Source: Eremophila alpestris peregrina (taxonomy: Eukaryota > Chordata > Aves > Passeriformes > Alaudidae). From it: DNA of 64,000 nt. Both the position numbers and the translations under genes were made by a program. Where the stretch lies: positions 15,289,026 to 15,353,025 of the forward strand of contig WMCF01000012.1 in assembly GCA_009792885.1 (NCBI GenBank), in the 5' to 3' direction. How positions within the stretch are numbered: position 1 is the first letter of the stretch; each line of letters begins with the position of its first letter. Of this stretch, positions 1 through 12,575 are shown piece by piece. Below the pieces are notes generated by a model. That model was not told the DNA's origin, searched no databases, and saw only the letters and a program-made list of their open reading frames with translations.

Positions 1-658
1 CTCTATTTGCAAACAGCAGATCTAACATAGCCCCTCCCCTGGTGGGTTCACCCACCAGTTGCGACAAGAAGTTGTCCTCCATACACTCTAAGAATTTCCT
101 GGACTGCCTCTTAACTGCTGTATTAAGTTCCCAGCAGATGTCTGGTAGGTTGAAGTGACCCACAAGAACAAGGGCTGATGATCCTGAAACATTACCTAGC
201 TGCTTATAGAATAAGTCATCTACCTCTTCTTCCTGGTTGGGTGGACAATAACAGACTCCCAGTAGGGTGTCAGCCTTATTGGCCTTCGCCTTAATTCTTA
301 CCCACAGACATTCAACTCCATCTTCCTTAGTTTCAATTTCTACGGCATCAAGAGTCTGCTTAATATAAAGGGCCACCCCTCCACCTCTTCTGCCTTTCCT
401 GTCTCTTCTGAAGAGCCTGTAGCCATCCAGTGCAGTGCTCCAGCTATGTGAGTCATCCCACCATGTTTCTGTGATGGCAACTACATCATAGCTCTGCAGC
501 TGCACCATGGCCTCCAGCTCTTCTTGTTTGTTACCCATGCTGCGTGCATTGGTATACACACACCTCAGCTGGGCTACTGACTTCACCCCTAACTCAGCCT
601 TGCAACCCTTGGGCCTGCTTCCAGACAGCTCAGTGGCATCCCCTTCAAACCTAGTTTA
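1..658 (-). pseudogene. CR1 ORF2 endonuclease domain, partial, active-site change
   Basis: The minus-strand frame is open throughout and reads as the CR1 ORF2 endonuclease. It shows YTNARSMGNK near its start, AITETWWDDSHSW with the catalytic Glu, the GRRGGGVALYI block, GVCYCPPNQEEEVDD, and the final SALVLVGHFNLPDICW block. The last normally reads GDFN, whose Asp is catalytic in AP-type endonucleases. Here the codon at 155-157 is CAC (His). The protein is cut by the window edge after LDLLFANR. Its frame overlaps the ORF1 stop. I infer a probably inactive endonuclease even though the frame is uninterrupted. Confidence 0.8.
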
Positions 659-1468
659 AAGCCCTCTCAATGAGGTCTGCCAGTTCATGAGCTAAAAACC
701 TTTTGCCCTTAACAGAGAGATGTACCCCATCTGGTTCCAGCAGAGCAGATGCTGTAAAAGTTTCCCCATGATCAAAGAATCCAAAATTTTGCCGATGACA
801 CCAACCCTTAAGCCACTTGTTGATGATGCGGATTCTCCTGTTTCTTACATCATTTTCCTCTGACACCAAAGGGACTGAGCAGAATACTACCTGTGCTCCT
901 GCCCTATCAATTACCTGACCCAGTACCCTAAAGTCCTTTCTGATTGCCCTGATACTCCTCTTTTCAATCTCATCACTGCCAGCCTGGAGTATAAGCAGTG
1001 GGTAATAATCAGAGGGCTGAATTAGCCCAGGAAGTCTCTCAGTGATGTTTTGTACCCGGGCCCCAGGGAGGCAACAGACCTCCCTGTGGGAAGGGTCCGG
1101 TCGACATATGGGGCCCTCAGTTCCCTTCAGAAGGGAATCACCTACTACGATTACCCTTCTTTTCTTCCTGATGTTAGAGGTAGTGATCCATCTTACAGAT
1201 GAATCATGACTGGGGGGCTCATTGGGCAAACAATTTTCTTCCAATTCATCTAGTTGGCTCTCTACATCCAGGACCTCATACCTATTCTGAAGTGGTACCT
1301 GGCTGGATGATGGGGATGGGGACGAGTTTTTGTTATTACCTCCCCGAATGGGGACCCATTTCCACTCCTCTTCATCCACCAGGTGCCCTTCTATTGCCTG
1401 TGAGCGGGAGGCAGACAAGTCCTCAGTCTCTCGGTCAGAGGCCGCCCTTAAAGATGGAAGGGCTTACC
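651..1468 (-). CDS. CR1 ORF1 fragment, SGNH-type esterase domain
   Basis: An open frame of about 270 codons ends in TAG at 651-653. The numbering here counts 255 residues from the TTG codon at 1416-1418. An SGNH-hydrolase (esterase) fold is indicated by the GDS block (residues 93-95, in VVGDSLLKG) and the DGVH block (230-233), so the nucleophile Ser95 and the Asp230/His233 pair are present. The middle block reads GSDE where the family often has a GND-like motif. CR1 ORF1 proteins are known to carry such an esterase domain and to act with the RNA during retrotransposition. The frame is closed upstream by TAA near 1469 and contains no ATG at all, so it is a fragment of ORF1 whose N-terminal part is missing. 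It is not a host gene. Confidence 0.75.
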
Positions 1469-2204
1469 ACTGTTGACAAAACTGAGCTGTCTTATCACTG
1501 CGGCAACCATTTTTCTAATGGAACCAAGAAGTATGCTGTGTCACTTATGTGAACACATTTAGAGCCTTCAGCAAGACTTTGTGTGTGGAAAACACATTAT
1601 GTCCCTATTTTTGTTATTCCAAACTTCACAGAAGCAGAGAACATGCTGAAAAATGCCAAAAGACATTTTAAATTAATTATAAATTAGTCCTGTATCAGCT
1701 TAAGTGCTATTTTCATTGTAGTTCTGGATAGGAGATGGTTCACTGAGAAGCAAAGTTGTGAGAAAATTCCTTGGTTTCTACTGTCCTAAATTTGCTTTTT
1801 CTTTTTAGCAGTAGAATACACAGTTCCAGTGACAAGTGAATTAGTCAGGTATAAAAACTACTTCAGCCAATGACACAACCTTTCTGTGTAATTATGGGAG
1901 AAACAGTAAGAGTCAACCTACTCACCGAACTCATGGGTTGAGCTCAGATGCATAAGGAGACCAGAATCCCCAAGGAAATCAAGGATTCACCATGCCACCA
2001 TTAGTTTCCTGTTGCAGTTTGAAATTCCAGCTGACAATCCCATGAACTCATCTTTACAGCTGACAAAACTTCTTCTCAGGCATAGCCTATCACTATGCAT
2101 TTGTGTTTGTCACACATCCAAAACTCTTCAGTGGTCCTGAAGCTTCAGTAACTTCCCATGCCTTCTCTGTGGACTTTATTCTGCACATACTCCTCATAAA
2201 AATA

Positions 2205-2345
2205 AACAAAACTGAAAAAACACCACCGAAAAGAACAACAAAAAACCCTTAAAAAAAAAAAAAAAAAGATAATTCCCCCCCTGCCCAATTAAAGTAAAAC
2301 AAACAAACCAAAACCCCCCAAGAAAACAAAATCAAATCACCCACC
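2205..2345. repeat. A-rich low-complexity tract
   Basis: Runs of A broken by C (AAAACA/CAAAA types), including an uninterrupted A run near 2251-2267 and a C run near 2275-2282. There is no clear period. It could be the remains of a retroposon tail, but no element body is visible on either side. Confidence 0.7.
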
Positions 2346-5300
2346 CAAGAATCACCCAGGAACGGAGAAGTAAATATCTTCCTTTTCTAAAGCCAATATT
2401 ACTACTACAGTCACACTGGAGATGGAGATCCTAGGGACATGTATTTCAGCATATGTGTTAGGATTGTTCAGCTGGGGAGAAAACAAAGAAAACTAAGTAT
2501 GGGTGTCATCTACCTGCCTTAAAGAACTGCCTAAAGTATGTTTAGATGGAAATGCCTTGAAACAAAGATTTCCTTATTAATTTATTTAGCTTTTACAGAG
2601 AATGCACCAGCTTTTCTTTTTCCAAACTGACTGAGGTAGGTCACAATGGAAAAGAAAAATCATTATTTTATTCCTGTCATGAGCTTTTCCATCATTTCTA
2701 AGACAAGAAACTGCTTTCAGTGCTCTTGAGTTATGGCAGAAGTGGTGTTTGGGAGGGGGCTTGACAAAAATGCTTGCTACCTCAGTTATTGAATTTGTCA
2801 ATTAGACAAAGGTGGATGGAAAGAGAAATGGACCTTGAACATCACCTCTACACCTTGTTGGCAATTAGGTTAGCAATTAGTATTTTCATGCTCATTTGAC
2901 AGCATTCCAGTTGTAGGCCCATCAGAATAAAGAGAAAGAGGAGGCTGCTTGCTTTAGAATCTGTTTCATTCCCAGCCTGCTTTACTACCAGGGAGCTGAT
3001 CTAGTACATTTAGTGCACAAAATGGCAAAAAAACAGCAAAAACTCTTTGGAATGACTGATAAATCTCTGAACAGATTATTACATATTTTCTTTTCTAGCT
3101 GGCTATTGAAAGAAGTGAAATATCAAGTCCACAATCCAGCTGTGAGAGTTGGCAACAATCAAGACATTCCAGCATAAAGAGACAAAAATGCATAATGTCC
3201 AATTTCTTAGTGATTTTACTGAGATTCTTGATGTCAGTGGGATGGTGAGATTCAGAACTGAGTTCACTAGTATTTCAGGAGTAAGCCAGAAAACTGAGAC
3301 AAAATATCTTTTTTTTTCACTGAAGCTTGATATATACAAAGACAATGAATTTTATTCAGATGTCTGAAAGATTAGATTTCTGATATTCAGTGGCATTCTG
3401 AATGACCATGACAAATGTTCCTTTCATCTACTAATACACATTCATGCCGTCCTCAGGAAAAAGAGATGGTCACATCCATATAAACAGAACACAGACTCTG
3501 TGCCTAAAAATTAATTGGAATGCTTTGCAGGCATTGGGGAAAAGCCAGAAAAGAAAATAATTTGGTTGCTCATTCAATAATCTTTTTCTTAAATTTTAGT
3601 CAATACCAGCCTAGAAGGTGGGTGGTAATGCGTGGTTCTAAATCTCAATTGCCAGTTATGTGCAAAGGTAAAGAAAACATGAAAAGAAGGCTGAAAAACA
3701 CAGCAATTCACTATTGTATTTTATCACTGGATCATATTTTACTTAAATGCGCACAAAATGTTTCAAATTCTGAAGTTTAAAAAAATATTGCAGGAATCCC
3801 AGTGGGTGGGGGGGGTTTCATAATAAGCTTATATAAGTGCCACTTTCTAATTTGGCAGCACCTCTCTCTGTGCTTTTTTCCATGTTGCCTGGAATGCCCC
3901 TGAGAGAAATACTTGTCTGCAAAACCTACCTGTGCTGCGAAGACTAAAAAAATGAGCAGCTTGGTATACACTTATTTGTATGTATTACTAGAGGAAGAAG
4001 AGAAGCTTTGAGCATCATATGCATTATCACAACTTCATGGATCTCATGTATCCAGTTTTATTGATAGCTGACTGTTAGTCTTATTTTCTCTTTTTCTTGT
4101 ACTTAGCAAATGGCAGCTCTGTTCTGTGCCATGCCTCTATGCAGCTAAAGTAATTTAAATTGTTCTGAATGGGATAAAGTGGAAATTACTCTGATCCTAA
4201 CAAATTTAGCTTCTAAATCTCCTCGTTAAAATGAACTGTGAGCTGACTTTAACAACCCTCTTGACTTCTGGTGTCACCACGTTTTAAACATCTGTTAGTA
4301 CACAAGTAGCCTTTATAACACCTTACACGTTATTAGGGCATTTTTTATCATTACCAAGATAGTAGCAGCAACTGGTGAAAAAAAACCCCAAAAACAATGT
4401 ATCTCCTTGATACAGGGGAGCATCCCAGAAAGTTTCATTTGAGAGCCTTTGAAACACAGTTAGATATGTTCCATGCCAAGACACAATAGAAAATTCACCT
4501 GAAATACTGTGTGCCATTCCCATCTCCCATGTCTGGTCAGATGAACTGAAGCTAGAAGAGCTTTGGTGAATTGCAAGCAGGAGCATCCAAAAGGACACGT
4601 GGGAAATAGCAGGAATTTTTTTTTGCTAAGTCTGAAAGGAGAGTAATGCTCTCTTCAAGCACTCTGATAGACAAACAAAATTCAGTTCGTTTCCAGACAG
4701 GTTTTTAATCTGCTTTATGTGCCTTTCTCTGTCATAGCTAGGGAACTACACTTCATGCTTCCTTTCTGAAGTGTCTTCCTACACAGCACGACCATGATTC
4801 ACCCATTTAAAACCTTGGAATACGTTTAACATTTTTAGATAGGTTACTGATTTGATGTTACAAGTCAGAACCTGGGAAAGATTTCTTTGCATATTTTAAT
4901 TCACTGTATCTTTCTGTTATTTGAAACATCAGAAGATATTCTTTCTTATTAATCTAAAACAAGTATTCTTATCTCTTCATATATGTCAATTATGTACAGG
5001 AGATTACATACAAGACTCTACCTTCATACAAAAGCAAATAAAAAGTACAGGAAGAGATTAGGAGACTCTTCAGAGAAGGCCAGCCACATGACAAATTTTC
5101 TCTAAAGACCACTTACATGCCAAGGTAGACACCACAATTCTGTTAGTTCATGCAGAACTCTTCCACCAAACTGGATCTCTGTCACACATTTGTCTCTCCA
5201 TTAAAATGACAAGCCAAATGATCAATTAAAATTTGATGTCTTGTTTTCAAACAAATGTTTCACACCCAAATATCGGAGAAAATACTGATCTGAGCAGAAG

Positions 5301-6013
5301 TTTGTACCTGCCCCTCTGTGATTTATTTTCTGAAACACTATGCTGCCAGTACCCTTTACAAGTACAATGCTTGTATAACAAAGTTCCTCCCAGAGAATAT
5401 ATTTTGGCAATTACTAGTTCACACATGAGTGATAGACACAGGTACTGCATAAATCACCTACTGCTGTAGCTGTGCCATGGAGAGCTTGTGTCCCACTGTG
5501 ACTTGAATTGCAACAGAGGAATCAAGGTAAAAACGAAACCCTGAAAATTAGTTCAGCCTTGGTGCTCCTTCTCTAGATACAGTTTCCGAAAACATGTCTC
5601 TTGATCACTTAGACCAGTGCTCTAGTTGCATATTTTAAACTTTAGAAAAAATATTATTATTAGATACTCTGGTATTTCTGTAGTGCAAGACAAACTTCAC
5701 TTACTAATTCATCCCCTAAGACCTAAATTCGTGATGAAGCCAGAGCATTTGTTCCAGGAAGGACTCTTATCCTTTTTTCAAAAGTCAAGAATTCAGAATA
5801 CAACAGTTAGTTGTCCTCACAGAGAAAACGAGACCAAATATCTGCATCTTGTCATGTTATACTGTTATAATACTGTTTATTTTATGAAGACTTGTTTTGC
5901 TTCTGAAATTCCCTTGTGAGTTGTGCTGTCTTCAAGAGCAGTAGAGCAGTAACTCCCTTCTTTCACATAGCACCACTTGGATTTTTGTTCTGTTTTACTA
6001 GTAAAGACTGTGG

Positions 6014-6040
6014 GAAAAGTAAATTAGAAAAGTAAATTAG
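6014..6040. repeat. Two-copy 13-bp tandem repeat
   Basis: The unit AAAAGTAAATTAG occurs twice head to tail (period 13) in an AT-rich setting. It is a simple slippage-type duplication. Confidence 0.8.
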
Positions 6041-6424
6041 AATAAATCAATAAAACTTCATTTAGGAAGAGCTGGACAAGATGACAGGGTTTGTGGGGTT
6101 TTTTTACTTGTGCAGATTTTATTACTTCCTTGTATTTATATCTAAAACCAGCTTGAATGTTCCTGCACACAGCTTTGGTGAGTAACTGGATACATTACAG
6201 TATCTCAGAATTTTAGTTTGTTTCTGAGAAAACCTAGGTGTTGGAAGAGACAAAATAAGATAAATTAGCATGGCTTCTGCATGACAAAATGGGAATGACC
6301 AGTCCAGCGGAGCAATGAGAAACCACAACAGCTACTGGGAAGTTATCTGGAAAGGACACTCAAACACTTATGCACACAAGTATCTCAGAAGATAATCCTG
6401 CATTACATGATTTTTTTTCACAGC

Positions 6425-6465
6425 GCTCTGGAATATCACAGATCTGTGCTCTGGAATATCACAGA
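6425..6465. repeat. Two-copy 23-bp tandem duplication
   Basis: An identical 18-base block, GCTCTGGAATATCACAGA, begins at 6425 and again at 6448, giving a period of 23 with a short variable part. It is a recent local duplication because the blocks are identical. Confidence 0.85.
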
Positions 6466-8507
6466 ACTACAGTAAATAGATTTTAACTGAGAAATTCAAG
6501 AAAAAAAATTTATCTTATCCTTTTTCCCTGGAAGCCTTACTTATGTTGTTTACATAATTAAACTTTTTTGTAGTAGTAATTAAAAATATCTGACCTCTGT
6601 GCAATCTGTTAGTTCCTTGAAGCACAAAAAAAAAGGCTTTATTTTACAAAATTGAGGGCACTTGTGTTGGGGTTGACAAGCTAGGTAGAATTAATTTGCA
6701 GAAACAGGATTCAAAAGCGGGCATCAGTCCAGGAGAAGGAAGTTCCCAATGGGAATATTTGCAACCTGATGCTTTTGCACATGAGTAAAATTAACTTAGC
6801 TACCAGTAAATCCACTACCGGTTCTCAGCTTTGAGGAGGAGGGAAAAAAAGTCTTCCTCTCTACACACTTCCCCTAGAGATGCAATCAAAGCATGCAGGA
6901 AATGCAGAAACACCACCATGCCTCATCAACACCATTCCTTCAAACCTCAGCTCTCACGCTAATGTGAAGGATTTCAAAGCACTTGGAAAACTTCTGTACA
7001 AATTATTGACATGGAAGTCATGTCTAGAATAGGTAATTCTGAAAAAGGTGCCATGAATTCCCTGATCCTTATTTTCTGCTGTTCCCATCAGCGCTGACAC
7101 TCTGTTAAAATAACGGAACAGTTCATCTGAGAGAAATGGACATCCTTAGTCACTGTTTTATGAATTCACCTTAGTCAGAGGTAAGAAGGAACTAGCAGGC
7201 TTTTTTCTGAAATACTGGGCAGTACAAGGGAGCTTCAGGTGGTTTGGCACCTTGCTGTGGATCACACAGGTCACATCCATACTCCAACAGACAACGCATT
7301 ATGGCACGTCCAAGAAGTGTAAGACAAAAGACTTGCAATGACAGTCAAAAAGCCCAACCTCTTCCACATCTTCACCCAAACTGCACAAAATGAGGAGACT
7401 GCTTCTACCTGTGCTGGTTTAATGAAGTGAATGAAATGCTACTCACATTAGCAAGGCTGTGTGCTTTGGTTGCCATGGGTATCATAACCAGTGAAAATAC
7501 ATGATGGAAAATCAATAACTCTGAAGAGAGAGGGAAGATAATTAACACAATCACTGTTGAACAAAGATATGCAGTCTACTAACTGAGAAAAAATTCCAAA
7601 TGAAGACCCTAAAGCAGAGTGAGTGGTTGAAGTAAGTGATCCTGTGAAATACAGATATACAAGCCAATTTAATTAACTTCTCAGAATAATAGATTCACAT
7701 ACCAAATAAAACAGTCCTTTCTAGCGTAGTCAGCTACATGATACAAACTGACCTTAGGGGCAATTTTGTAATCACAAGAGGGAGGACAAAACTGGAGGAA
7801 TGATTTCATTTTAAATAATGGCCATGCTACATACTTTAGTTTTATTATTTCTGCATTTAAAGGATGCTTTTCAATAATAAGTGAATGTTATGCTTTGCCT
7901 TGGTGTCCATATTACTGTTTTACAGTAAATTCTACAAGCTGTAATATCATGGAGCATTACAGAGCTTTGCTTGAGAAACCTGAACAACGAAGGAATATTC
8001 TGTGCTGGCAACAGTGGTTCAAAGGACAAAGATGGGTTATGGGGATAGCCAGAAGATTCAATTCCCATGGTTATGAATCCACAGAAGATGATGGGATGAA
8101 GATACTCCCCAAAATGTTCCAAATAAGGAAAATTTTGGCTCTGATGTTATTCTAGATAAAGCAAACTGCAGAGAAAAGAGTTTTCTATGAAAAACTCCCT
8201 GCCTTCAGCTTCCTGTCAACTTAGCACAAAGTGCCTTTTGCTCTCACAGGGAGGGAGGCAGGGCTTGCAGAACCAGAATTCACAATGCACAAAGGAGGGC
8301 TCAAGTGACAAGGAAGTGGTACTAGCTGTTATTAGGCCCAGGGGTGTGTGAAAAGTCATCCACTGGCTGTTCACTGATGGCAAAGAAATGGAAAGTTAAG
8401 TCACCCATGTTATAACAAAAAATTACAGTTATTGGTATAGTCACCACTCAAGAATCAGCTTTACAGACAAGCTACGAAGTAGAAACTTCATAAAAAGAAA
8501 TGCTATT

Positions 8508-8542
8508 TAACGGGAAAAAGAAAGAAAAAAAAAAAAAGAGGG
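8508..8542. repeat. Purine-rich low-complexity tract
   Basis: A short run of A and G ending in GAGGGA, with no element attached. Confidence 0.6.
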
Positions 8543-11165
8543 ATTTCTGTCCATTGTTTACAAGGGGAAATCTTCTGAATTTTTTCCTGGAAGACTATGG
8601 ATGGCTGGAGAACAGGTGGGATTATCACTCCAGTAGGGCATAAGTAAAACGAAAGTAATAGAGAGGGGAAGTGGTTTATTATTTGGACTGTTTAATGCTT
8701 TGAGTTATTTTTATTAACAGCTACTTAGCTCTAGCACTGAGAGACACCTGGAAGAAATATCTGATCCATTTGCATTTCAGTGGAGGACTGAGAAAACTCA
8801 TAAAACACCTACGGGACTTCCAAAGAGCCTTTTATGGAAAGCAGGAGAGATTTGATTTAATATAGCTAGCTGATACTTTTAAAAAGAAAAGAATCCATGA
8901 CTACAACACCCTAAAGGCATATAAAAGACATCACAGCTTCTTTTCCTTTATTTTTCAGTACTTTGGCTGAAGATTTCATAATGCAGAAGGAACCAATGTC
9001 TTGTGATGTTATCTCACAGAGTAAGGACAGAGCAGTTTGCCACACCACACTTGCACACCAACAAGTTCAGTACTTCGTTTTGCCACACCAAGACTTCTGG
9101 TTTATTTAACAGAAAGGGAAACAAAACCTAATTACAGTAACTGTAGGTTGTCAATTGGTTAGATTTCCCCTAATCATTTCTAAACTGGCATGAGCATTTT
9201 GGTTGTACTTTGGAAGTGTTTTCTGGAAGGCCAGGGTCAGGGGATGGCTGACAGCAAAAAGGAGAGAGAGGAGAAAAGGGTGCTAGAAAGATACCTAAAC
9301 TCATGGTTTAAAGAGTTAAAAATAAACTATTAAACTATTTTTAGTTGTAAATAATTATAATTAAAAGAGTTTAACTCACAGTTTGCATTAAAGGAGAAAT
9401 CTTTTCATAGGAAAAAAGTAACTTGGCAAAAATAGATAGAAAAAGACAACAGTTTAAATAACGCAATGGAAATACTTAATGCTACTGAAAAAATACTGAA
9501 CTAGGGATTAAATCCATTGGGAAAAAAGGGGGGAAACCCATAAAATAGTATTCAACACCTAGACTAACAAATACCACATCACCCACACAATCCCACTTAA
9601 AGGTACCTTCAGATATGAGATTAAACAAAGTCATGAGTCCCTTTTTAATATTTAGTTGCAATTAAAGAAAATAGGCACAGTTTAGAAGCCAAAACCTGAA
9701 ATTTGTCTACATCTGGAGTGGACAGACACTGACAACTAAGTAGGATGTAACACACCTCTAAAGACATTATGGTTAATTACATTCTTTCCCCTAGACTGGG
9801 AGTAACCTGCTGGAAACAAGACACTAAATAAAATAACCTTCCAGTATATCAGGACTGCTTCTCCAAATCACAGCTCAAGATAGCATGAGGTATAAAAGCC
9901 AAACAACGTTAGAAGAATAGCCTGGCATTCCTGTCACCAGTGGTATTTTGCAGTTTAAACAATGCAACTTATGCATGAACTTGCTTTACAGTGAGCTTTA
10001 TTTGCACTGCAAATGTCTCAGGCTGAGAGTTCAGAGCATCTAATAAAAAACGTGGATAATCAAAATTAAGTGTTCAAAACAATCTTAACACCCAACCAAA
10101 CACAGAGATTCATTTACTAGTTACCTCAATAGGACTAGCAAGCAAGCAGGTTTTTTTCCTCCAAAGCACACAAGCTGTTTTGGCGACAGAATCCAGATTC
10201 TCTAGTTATTCATATCCAATTTACAGGAAGACTGGTGCCTACCAAAATTGTGTTCTCAATCTGTATTTTATACCAAATTCCTTGAATTAACCCCAGAAAG
10301 GTGAGTGGGTTTAGCCTACAACAGACACAGAACATTTCAGTTCTCTTTGTCAGAGCATTTCCTAATCAATGCCTACCATTATGGTAGATATGAGAGCTAG
10401 CATTTTCAGGTTTCATATTTTGCAAATTTTTTACTCTCAAGGTTTGAAAATGCTTAGTGAAAGATATTTAACAGTCTATTCATGTCCTAAGAACTTACAT
10501 TATTCACCTTTCACAAAGAAGTCATGGGGACAAATGTATTGACATAAAACCAAAACATACGCATGTATACAGAAAGCCTGCAAACACAAGAAAGGTTTCC
10601 AACAGACTTATAGTAGAGTCTTCATAAATTTTGAATGCTGGTGGAATTTTAATATTTCTTACCTAAAACCTTAAAATGTGATCCTGTTTTCATTCCACTA
10701 CAATTTTACCAATTTTATTACATGAATACTGTAAGTAGCTGCTAATACCAGAATTTCATTATGCTGTTAAACAAGAATGGTCCTGAACAGCTGACAGTCT
10801 CAATACATTGGCTTGCCATTTGCATCAATATCTCCAAAAACATAATTAGACCTTGCCTTTCATCTTCCTGAAATCCTATGCCATTGTAAGGGCTTTTCCA
10901 GGGACTTCACCCAGCTAGTGTGCACTGTAGGGAGTGGGACAGAGGAGCCTGGTGTTTTGTCACTATGGATCACTTTGAGACTTAAATCAGATGGCATTTA
11001 TATAACAACTATGGATGAACAGTAAATGAGGGGTGATATATTCTGAAAGTGGCTGTGAATATATTTCTATGCAGCATAACCCTGGGACATCCCATCTGTA
11101 GAGTACAAACACCATCCTATCCCACAGCAATCTGAAAATAAATATGCTAATACTGCTAGCCCAAA

Positions 11166-12130
11166 AATAACAGAATTGTTAGGGTTGGAAGGAATCTCTG
11201 GAGATCATCCAGTCCAATGCCCCTGGCCATGGCAGAGTCACCAGGAGCAGGCGAAACAGGAATGCATCCTGATGGGGTTTGACTGCTCCAGGGAGGGAGA
11301 CCACAATCTCTCTGGGCAGCTGTTCCATGCTCTGCCACCCTCAATGCAAAAAACTTATTCCTCATGTGCAAATGGAACCCCCCCGACCTTGCTGGCCAAA
11401 CTCATCCCCATGCACCCCAGGAGCCCATTTGCCCTCCTGGCTGCCAGGGAACACTGCCAACTCATGGGCAACCTGTCACCCACCAAAACTCCCAGGTCCT
11501 TCTCAGCAGAGCTACCCTCCAGCAGGTCAGACCCCAACCTCTGCTGGTGCTTGGGGTTATTCCTCCCCAGATGTAGGACTCTACACTTGCTTTTTTTGAA
11601 CCCCATTAAGTGTTCCCTGCCCAACTCTCCCCCCTGTCAAGGTCCCACTGAATGGCAGCACACCCTTCAGGTGGATCACCCACAGTTCCATACTACCAGC
11701 AAACTTTCTGAGGGTCCATTCTATCCCTTCATCCAGGTTGTGGATAAACAAGTTTAGTAAGGCTGGACTCAGTATTAATCCCTGGAGACCACCATAGACT
11801 ATAGGCCCCTAACTGGATTCTTCTCCACTGATGACAACCCTCTGAGCTCTGCCATTCAGCCAGTTCTTGATGCACCTCAGGGTCCATTCACCCAACCCAC
11901 ATTTCCTGAGCTTACCTATGAGGATGTTATGGAAGACAGTGTCAAGTCAAGATAGACAACATCCACTGCTCCCTGCTCATCAACCCATTCTGCCATGCCA
12001 TATGGAAGGCTCTAAGATTGGTCAAGCATGATTTCCCCGTGGTGAATCCATGTTGATGGTTATGGTGATTCCTCTTATATCCCTCTAGGGAGCCTGGATG
12101 CTTTGTTGCCTCTGTGAGGTGCCTGTGTAC
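11166..12130 (-). mobile_element. CR1 LINE, RT C-terminal part and 3' end
   Basis: A reverse-strand CR1. Its 3' terminus is at the left (pattern GTTAGGGTTGGAAGGAATCT on the plus strand, the usual reversed CR1 3' end). Minus-strand translation gives diagnostic ORF2 pieces: KCRVLHLGRNNPKHQ, AEKDLGVLV and ARRANGLLGC near 11355-11624, and HGFTTGKSCLTNLRAF near 12050-12080. Frameshifts and stops separate these pieces, so it is dead. It is 5'-truncated at about 12130, where it abuts another CR1 piece in opposite orientation. Confidence 0.88.
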
Positions 12131-12136
12131 AAACAC

Positions 12137-12575
12137 AGCACAGGGAACATAAAAGAAGAACTGGCAATCTCTGTGTGGGCATGGAGCAATGAGCTCATTG
12201 GAATTACTGAGACAGTGGGATCACTCACACAACCAGAATGTTGTCATGGATGGCTGTGTACTTTTTAGATAGGACAGGTCAGAGAGGCAAGGAGGTGGAG
12301 TTGCTCTTGATGTGAGAGGGCAACTGGAATGCCTCAAGCTGTACCCAGGGACAGACAAACAAGTTGAGAGCTAATGGGAGAGAATTAAGGGTCGGGCTAA
12401 AACGGATGTCACTGTTGTGGGTGTTTAGTATTGGCCATCTGATCAGGAGGCCAATCAACAGGAGGAAATCAACAAGACTTTCTTTTTTAAGTCTCTTGCA
12501 GATGTTCCTGGTGATGCCCCCTATGTGCCTGACTAGAAGAAGAACACGTGAGGAAAATAGCAATTACAACTTCAG
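12137..12575 (+). mobile_element. CR1 LINE fragment, endonuclease part, inverted
   Basis: The forward strand translates to the CR1 ORF2 endonuclease: GITET, then GCVLFR followed by a stop, GGGVALDVRGQLECLKLYPG, and RIKGRAKTDVTVVGV followed by a stop. At least three in-frame stops are present (one each after LFR, VES and VVGV). Only about 440 bases of the 5' half of ORF2 are present. It lies directly against the RT-to-3' piece at 11166-12130 in head-to-head orientation. It may be the inverted 5' part of the same insertion or an independent one. Confidence 0.75.

Larger units (their letters stand above)
1..1500 (-). mobile_element. CR1 LINE, 5' and middle part
   Basis: A reverse-strand CR1 non-LTR retrotransposon runs off the left edge. 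Reading on the minus strand, an ORF1 esterase domain (about 1466-651) is followed by an ORF2 frame open from about 658 to base 1 that encodes the apurinic-type endonuclease. The order ORF1 then ORF2 is that expected of CR1. The reverse transcriptase and 3' end would lie outside the window. The left part is unusually free of stops for an avian CR1, so it is younger or better preserved than the other copies here. The outer (5') boundary near 1500 is estimated from loss of the open frame, not from a junction. Confidence 0.85.
1501..11165. other. Non-coding stretch, no gene recognised
   Basis: About 9.7 kb of AT-rich DNA. Open frames on both strands are all under 100 codons, start and stop at random, and show no family pattern. 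I see no interspersed repeat I can name. Small features inside it (A-rich tracts and two short tandem duplications) are listed separately. It may be intergenic or deep intronic DNA. Confidence 0.6.

Noticed and set aside
11176..11757. 193-codon forward frame
   Set aside because: It is antisense to the CR1 ORF2 end and 3' region, which explains the sequence fully.
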